From: Chloroflexota bacterium
Lineage (GTDB): Bacteria; Chloroflexota; Anaerolineae; Anaerolineales; Anaerolineaceae
Direction: 5' to 3'
Assembly: GCA_011053085.1 (NCBI GenBank)
Contig: DSBE01000116.1
Coordinates: 1 to 10,869 of the forward strand
Length of the DNA stretch: 10,869 nucleotides
Of this stretch, positions 7,272 through 10,869 are shown in pieces. The translations under genes and the position numbers were made by a program. Below the pieces are notes generated by a model. It did no database searches and was not told where the DNA came from. It saw only the letters and a list, made by a program, of their open reading frames with translations. Each line of letters opens with the position of its first letter. Position 1 is the first letter of the stretch.

Positions 7272-7925
7272 CTACTCATCCCGCAGGTTCACCAACCCGA
7301 AACGCAAAGCAGCTACCACCGCCTGGGTGCGGTCATTTACCCCCAATTTGGCAAACACATGTGAGGTATAGTTGCGCACCGTGCCTTCTGAAAGAAACAG
7401 TGTACGGGCAATATCAGCATTCGACAAACCCTGCGTCATCAATTCAAGAATTTGCTGTTCACGTTCGGTTAATTCGATGGTGGTTTTTTCGGTAGAAACC
7501 CCGCCGCCCAGGTTTTGCACTACCTTGCCCGCCACAGATGGATCGAGGTAATATTTACCTGCCATGGTATCAAGGATGACCGCCCGCAACCCTTCGCTGG
7601 GCGTGTCTTTGAGCAAATAGCCTGCTGCTCCCGCTCGCACCGCGTCTAACACCCAGTTTTCGTCATCATAGGTAGTTAATACCAATACCTTCACCTCGGG
7701 GAAGCGTTGCTTGATCTGAACAGTTGCCTGCACCCCATTCATGACCGGCATCTTTAAGTCCATCAAGACCAGGTCAGGCTTGTCTTTTTCCATCTTTCGC
7801 AGCAGATCTTCTCCGTCCATGGCAGTATCAATCACTTCGATGGCGGGATCGGCATTCAAGATCGTCCGCAACCCCTGGCGCACAATCTCCTGGTCATCAC
7901 AAATCATAACCCGGACCGCATTCAT
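7272..7925 (-). CDS. NarL/LuxR-family response regulator
   Basis: Encodes 217 residues, the standard NarL-type length. The receiver domain (1-120) has the acidic pair Asp10/Asp11, phosphoacceptor Asp56 in LVLMDLKMP, Thr84/Thr85 in VLTTYDD and Lys106 in YLLKD. The C-terminal LuxR helix-turn-helix spans about 150-212, with LTEREQQILELM, GLSNADIARTLFLSEGTVRNY and VFAKLGVNDRTQAV. All key residues are present, so it should be phosphorylated by the kinase encoded immediately upstream and bind DNA as a dimer. The ATG overlaps the kinase stop by ATGA, with GAGGTG (7931-7936) five bases ahead. Its target is not shown by the sequence; the nearest candidate is the dyad beside the downstream lipoprotein promoter. 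Confidence 0.95.
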   Translation of the reverse strand: MNAVRVMICDDQEIVRQGLRTILNADPAIEVIDTAMDGEDLLRKMEKDKPDLVLMDLKMPVMNGVQATVQIKQRFPEVKVLVLTTYDDENWVLDAVRAGAAGYLLKDTPSEGLRAVILDTMAGKYYLDPSVAGKVVQNLGGGVSTEKTTIELTEREQQILELMTQGLSNADIARTLFLSEGTVRNYTSHVFAKLGVNDRTQAVVAALRFGLVNLRDE

Positions 7926-9157
7926 AACACCACCTCAAACCGCACTTTTGTGCCTCCGCCCAATTCACTCTCAATGGTCAATGTGCCGCCTATCTCTTCT
8001 GCCCGCTCACGCATGCCTGAAAGGCCGTAGCCTTCGCGTTGTTTTCGGTTGTGTACATCAAACCCTTTGCCATCATCTTCGATCACCACTGCGATGGTTT
8101 TATTTTTGGCTGTGAGTTCTACATGCACCTGTTTGGCGTCAGCATGCTGCAAGGCGTTTTTCAGCGCCTCCTGCACAATTCGGTAGATGATGTGTTCCAG
8201 CTCTTTGCTTATCAGTGGACGATTGCGGCTGATAAACAAATTGATGGAAGGTTTTGACTGCGATGCTTGCAGTTGGCTGACCATCTGTTGCAGCGCTTGC
8301 TCCAAACCCAACTCCTGTAACGCCCCGGCTCGCAAATTTTTCAAAATGTTGCGTGTTTCACTCAATCCTGAGCGAGTGGTTGCCAAAGCTGTATCCAACA
8401 TCCCCCCTATCTCTTGATTCTCTCCCCCATTAACAATCTTCATCGCCTCCAATTGCACCGCAAGTCCGCTCATGGTATGCGCCAGGGTGTCATGCAATTC
8501 GCGCGCAATGCGATTGCGCTCCTGCATGGTTGCCATTTCTTCCATGACCAACGCCTGACGGGTTAATTTCAGGTTCGCCAGCCGAAGTTGGTCGCGTTGT
8601 GTACGCTGTTCTTCCATCAGACGGTCGATCATGAACCCCACCAGTAATAAGGATAACACCCGGATGAAAGTTGCATAGATGAAATCAAGCACGCTCACAA
8701 AATTCCACTCTTGCGTGTACAGCACGATCAACACCTCGGCGAGGCCAAATCCACCGAACAACACCAGCACGGCTTTGAAATCATACTGCCATGCCATCGG
8801 TACCAGCGGGATCAACAGCAGCGGCAGCAACGCCCACACATGCATCATGTTGATGGGCAGACCCGCAGCGAGATTCTCCACGACAAATGACAAGTTGATT
8901 AAGGAGGGAAAGATCACCGCAATCAGGATAGCGATCGGCAGAAAGAATTGCTTGAGTTTGTATTGAAACGCGGTGAATGACAGATACACAAACAGCAGTG
9001 TGGATTGGTACAAAAGCGCAAAGAAGGGGTCATCGACAAACGTGAACTGGCCAAACAAGTAATATTCAGCGATCGGTATCATGCTAAGCGCAATCATCTC
9101 CAGCGCCACAAACCAGCGGAAGATCAACACCACATTGGCTTCCAGAGGCCTTTTCAT
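7922..9157 (-). CDS. Six-TM sensor histidine kinase, HisKA_3 (NarX/DesK-like)
   Basis: Encodes 411 residues. About six transmembrane helices occupy 9-177 (roughly 9-34, 43-64, 69-92, 103-121, 127-147, 155-177) with very short loops, suggesting it senses something in or at the membrane rather than a large external ligand. A linker helix (178-210) leads to the HisKA_3 dimerisation domain with RNRIARELHDTLAH, phosphoacceptor His222. The HATPase domain follows: YRIVQEALKNALQHA (N box, about 325-339), DDGKGFD (361-367) and GYGLSGMRERA (377-387). It pairs with the response regulator by ATGA overlap. ATG 9155-9157 has no Shine-Dalgarno and lies six bases after a TGATACACT element, so a leaderless mRNA is likely. 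The signal is unknown; DesK relatives sense membrane state. Confidence 0.93.
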   Translation of the reverse strand: MKRPLEANVVLIFRWFVALEMIALSMIPIAEYYLFGQFTFVDDPFFALLYQSTLLFVYLSFTAFQYKLKQFFLPIAILIAVIFPSLINLSFVVENLAAGLPINMMHVWALLPLLLIPLVPMAWQYDFKAVLVLFGGFGLAEVLIVLYTQEWNFVSVLDFIYATFIRVLSLLLVGFMIDRLMEEQRTQRDQLRLANLKLTRQALVMEEMATMQERNRIARELHDTLAHTMSGLAVQLEAMKIVNGGENQEIGGMLDTALATTRSGLSETRNILKNLRAGALQELGLEQALQQMVSQLQASQSKPSINLFISRNRPLISKELEHIIYRIVQEALKNALQHADAKQVHVELTAKNKTIAVVIEDDGKGFDVHNRKQREGYGLSGMRERAEEIGGTLTIESELGGGTKVRFEVVL

Positions 9158-9174
9158 ATGGTGAGTGTATCATA
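9158..9174 (-). promoter_or_regulatory. Leaderless-type promoter of the histidine kinase gene
   Basis: Read on the minus strand, TATGATACACT (9164-9174) precedes CACCAT and the ATG. As TG-N-TACACT (9164-9172) the hexamer ends six bases before the start codon. The alternative hexamer TATGAT (9169-9174) ends eleven bases before it. Either choice puts transcription start within a few bases of the ATG, and no Shine-Dalgarno exists. No consensus -35 is visible. Confidence 0.5.
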
Positions 9175-9202
9175 AATCGCCCCTGTGAATGCATACCGCA
9201 AA

Positions 9203-9247
9203 CACTGCAGTGACATGCGTCACATCGACATGTATGCCCGTCACTGC
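9203..9247. promoter_or_regulatory. Nested dyad / CRP-FNR-like operator cluster in divergent intergenic region
   Basis: Several symmetric elements are packed into 45 bases. CACTGCAGTG (9203-9212) is a perfect palindrome. GTGA-N6-TCAC (9210-9223) has the spacing of a CRP/FNR-family site, and its GTGAC/GTCAC arms are five bases long with a 4-base spacer. GCAGTGAC (9207-9214) and GTCACTGC (9240-9247) form a perfect 8-bp inverted repeat over a 25-base spacer. ACATGT (9228-9233) is a smaller palindrome. The CRP-like centre lies about 60 bases upstream of the predicted kinase transcription start. The binding protein is not identified. Confidence 0.5.
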
Positions 9248-9290
9248 CAGACGTGGGGCATGGCATCTACGAAAGAAACTTTCCCTTGTT

Positions 9291-9296
9291 TATAGT
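9291..9296 (+). promoter_or_regulatory. Possible -10 box for the epimerase-like gene
   Basis: TATAGT lies 41 bases before the ATG at 9338 and would give a leader of about 35 bases. No good -35 hexamer is visible at the usual distance, so this is a tentative assignment based on position and resemblance to TATAAT. Confidence 0.3.
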
Positions 9297-9337
9297 GAGA
9301 GTGAACAAAATCTATCGACATCAACAAGGACAACCCT

Positions 9338-10339
9338 ATGAATATCCTCTTAACCGGTGCATTTGGCAATATCGGCACCAGCACATTGAAAGAATTGGTC
9401 AAACGCGGACATCGCATTCGCTGTTTTGACATGCAAAACCGTACAAACGAAAAAACCGCCCGTAAGTTTGGCGACGCTATCGAAACCATGTGGGGTGATC
9501 TACGCAATCCGGCAGACTTGCGCGCAGCCGTCAAAGGCCAGGATGTTGTCATCCATCTGGCTTTCGTGATCCCCAAACTATCTGCCACCGGCATACAAAG
9601 CGAGGAGCAGCCCGAATGGGCGCGCACCATCAATGTCGGCGGCACCCGCAATCTGCTGGATGCCATGCAGACTGATGCGCCTGATGCCAGGATTCTCTTC
9701 ATATCTTCGATCCACGTGTATGGGCCCACACAGGACCTGCCTGCGCCGCGCCGTGTGTCTGAAACAGTCCATCCGGTAGAGCATTACGCCCGCCACAAAA
9801 TTGAATGTGAGCAAATGGTGAAGAACGCCGGTATGTCCTGGCTGATCCTGCGTCTGGCGGCTGCTATGCCCATCCGCCTGATCATCGACACCGGCATGTT
9901 CGATGTACCGTTGAATAACCGCATCGAATTTGTCCACTCACGTGATGTTGGGCTGGCAATTGCCAACGCGCTCGAAACCGAGGCTGCCTGGGGTAAAACC
10001 TTGCTGATCGGCGGCGGCGAATCATGCCAGATGCGTTATCGTGACATGATGAATGACATTCTGCGGGCAGTCGGCCTTGGGAAAATGCCCGAAGAGGCTT
10101 TTGCCACCAAACCATTCGCCGTTGATTGGATGGACACCGAAGAAAGTCAGCGCTTGCTGCAATACCAGACCCGCACCCTCGCTGATTATGTGCAAGATAC
10201 CCGCCGCAAGCTCAGCTGGCGCATCCCCTTCATCAAAATGTTCCGCGGTACTATCCACCGGAAATTGTTAAAACAATCGCCCTATCTGGCACAAGGAAAA
10301 GCCCACAAGGGAGTCCCCACGACACAAACCACACAATGA
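9338..10339 (+). CDS. NAD(P)-dependent epimerase/dehydratase-like extended SDR
   Basis: Encodes 333 residues. The Rossmann fold begins at the first residues with MNILLTGAFGNIG (TGxxGxxG at 6-13), and Asp31 at the end of the second strand suggests NAD(H) preference. DLRNPADLRAAVKGQDVVIHLA (54-75) is the usual extended-SDR cofactor region. The active site contains ISSIHVYG (122-129) and Tyr150/Lys154 in HYARHK (YxxxK). FVHSRDVGLAIANALE (198-213) matches the family's conserved HVDDV-like segment. The C-terminal part (about 220-333) is variable and ends in a basic, low-complexity tail. Substrate cannot be assigned; nucleotide-sugar, steroid-like or quinone-related roles all occur in this superfamily. 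The ATG has AAGGA (9326-9330) seven bases upstream. It is transcribed divergently from the kinase and shares its regulatory region. Confidence 0.9.
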   Translation: MNILLTGAFGNIGTSTLKELVKRGHRIRCFDMQNRTNEKTARKFGDAIETMWGDLRNPADLRAAVKGQDVVIHLAFVIPKLSATGIQSEEQPEWARTINVGGTRNLLDAMQTDAPDARILFISSIHVYGPTQDLPAPRRVSETVHPVEHYARHKIECEQMVKNAGMSWLILRLAAAMPIRLIIDTGMFDVPLNNRIEFVHSRDVGLAIANALETEAAWGKTLLIGGGESCQMRYRDMMNDILRAVGLGKMPEEAFATKPFAVDWMDTEESQRLLQYQTRTLADYVQDTRRKLSWRIPFIKMFRGTIHRKLLKQSPYLAQGKAHKGVPTTQTTQ

Positions 10340-10348
10340 TGCCAGTAA

Positions 10349-10357
10349 TGATACAAT
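10349..10357 (+). promoter_or_regulatory. Leaderless-type extended -10 promoter of the methyltransferase-like gene
   Basis: TGATACAAT reads as TG-N-TACAAT and ends six bases before the ATG at 10364, so transcription would begin at or beside the start codon. No Shine-Dalgarno is present. The same TGATACA core and the same 6-base gap occur before the histidine kinase gene. Confidence 0.55.
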
Positions 10358-10363
10358 CGCAGC

Positions 10364-10869
10364 ATGAAAAAGACGGTTGGCAAACCGCCCAAAGGGACAC
10401 AAGGTGTCATCACCCGCGGTAAGACCGCCCATAACCGGTTGCGCCGTGTGGATACGTTTGTGCTGCTGTATGCACGTGAGTGTTTAACCTCACCCGATGC
10501 GCTCTTTGTCGACCTTGGTTATGGCGAAGAAGCCATCACCACCCTCGAATCCGCGCAACGCTTCCGCAAAGTGAACGGCCGATTACCGGTAGTTGGTGTC
10601 GAAATTGATCCAGGCCGTGTCGCTGCTGGCAAACCTTTTGAGGATGAGCAGACCTCATTCCGACTCGGTGGTTTCAACCTGCCTTTGCGAGAGGGAGAAT
10701 GCCCCACCGTCATTCGCGCCTTCAATGTTCTGCGCCAATATAACCAATCCGATGTAATGCCAGCCTGGCAGACTCTTGCCGCTTCAATGGCGGATGGTGG
10801 ACTGTTGATCGAAGGGACTTCCGACCCTTTCGGGCGTATCTGGACCGCCAACCTGATTCAAAAACGAAC
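10364..10869 (+). CDS. Class I SAM-dependent methyltransferase-like protein (3' end outside window)
   Basis: An open frame runs from ATG 10364 to the window edge without a stop, giving 168 complete codons. It begins MKKTVGKPPKGTQGVITRGK, a basic N-terminus, then RLRRVDTFVLLYAREC. A Rossmann-type SAM motif I follows in LFVDLGYGEEAITTLE (about residues 47-62), and VVGVEIDPGRV (about 76-86) supplies the acidic residue expected after the second strand. A later segment, DGGLLIEGTSDPFGRIW (about 144-160), resembles the fourth to fifth strand region. The substrate is unknown. Codon use and composition match the neighbours. It starts 24 bases after the epimerase stop but appears to have its own promoter, so it need not be in that operon. 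Confidence 0.82.
   Translation, partial: MKKTVGKPPKGTQGVITRGKTAHNRLRRVDTFVLLYARECLTSPDALFVDLGYGEEAITTLESAQRFRKVNGRLPVVGVEIDPGRVAAGKPFEDEQTSFRLGGFNLPLREGECPTVIRAFNVLRQYNQSDVMPAWQTLAASMADGGLLIEGTSDPFGRIWTANLIQKR

Noticed and set aside
9578..9937. Minus-strand open frame within the epimerase-like gene
   Set aside because: Antisense to a gene with clear SDR motifs; its translation shows no family features.
1..10869. tRNA/rRNA genes, CRISPR arrays, insertion sequences, attachment sites
   Set aside because: No cloverleaf-like sequence with CCA or TψC pattern, no regularly spaced repeats, and no transposase or integrase motif was found on either strand by eye.

Overview
The window looks like a piece of a Chloroflexota chromosome, most likely class Anaerolineae. 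This is an inference from gene style only: a Thr/Pro-stalked lipoprotein, M30/InhA-like surface metalloproteases, a DesK/NarL-type two-component pair, and start codons lying directly behind extended -10 elements. There is no rRNA, tRNA, mobile element or CRISPR array to anchor the taxonomy. Coding density is high and no gene-free stretch exceeds 300 bases.

Layout. At the left edge a small YtxH-type membrane protein (24-260, +) ends at a hairpin that also serves genes arriving from the right on the other strand. From about 9157 down to 319 every gene is on the minus strand. In order of transcription these are a six-TM histidine kinase (9157-7922) and its LuxR-type response regulator (7925-7272, ATGA overlap). 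After a 78-base gap with its own promoter-like sequence comes a five-gene cluster: lipoprotein (7193-6549), two-TM Wzz-like protein (6530-5928), O-antigen-ligase/Wzy-like polymerase (5931-4411), and two paralogous membrane-anchored metalloproteases (4414-2417 and 2406-319). Spacing within the cluster is 18 bases, two 4-base ATGA overlaps, and 10 bases, so it reads as one operon. A 180-base divergent intergenic region, rich in dyad symmetry, separates the kinase from an extended-SDR/NAD-dependent epimerase-like gene (9338-10339, +). A class I SAM-methyltransferase-like gene (10364 onward, +) follows and runs off the window.

How the genes may work together. The lipoprotein, Wzz-like protein and Wzy-like polymerase are the kind of parts used to polymerise and control an extracellular polysaccharide, but no glycosyltransferase, flippase or exporter is present here. 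The metalloproteases would be displayed outside the membrane and are translationally linked to the polymerase. The upstream two-component pair is a reasonable candidate regulator, and a perfect 7-bp dyad overlaps the -10 region of the five-gene operon.

The most striking observation is in the protease pair. The promoter-proximal copy has an intact HEFQH zinc motif, while the distal copy reads REFQH (first zinc-binding His replaced by Arg, one-base difference CAC to CGC). The surrounding catalytic region is otherwise strongly conserved, giving an apparent active-protease plus pseudoprotease pair inside a polysaccharide operon.
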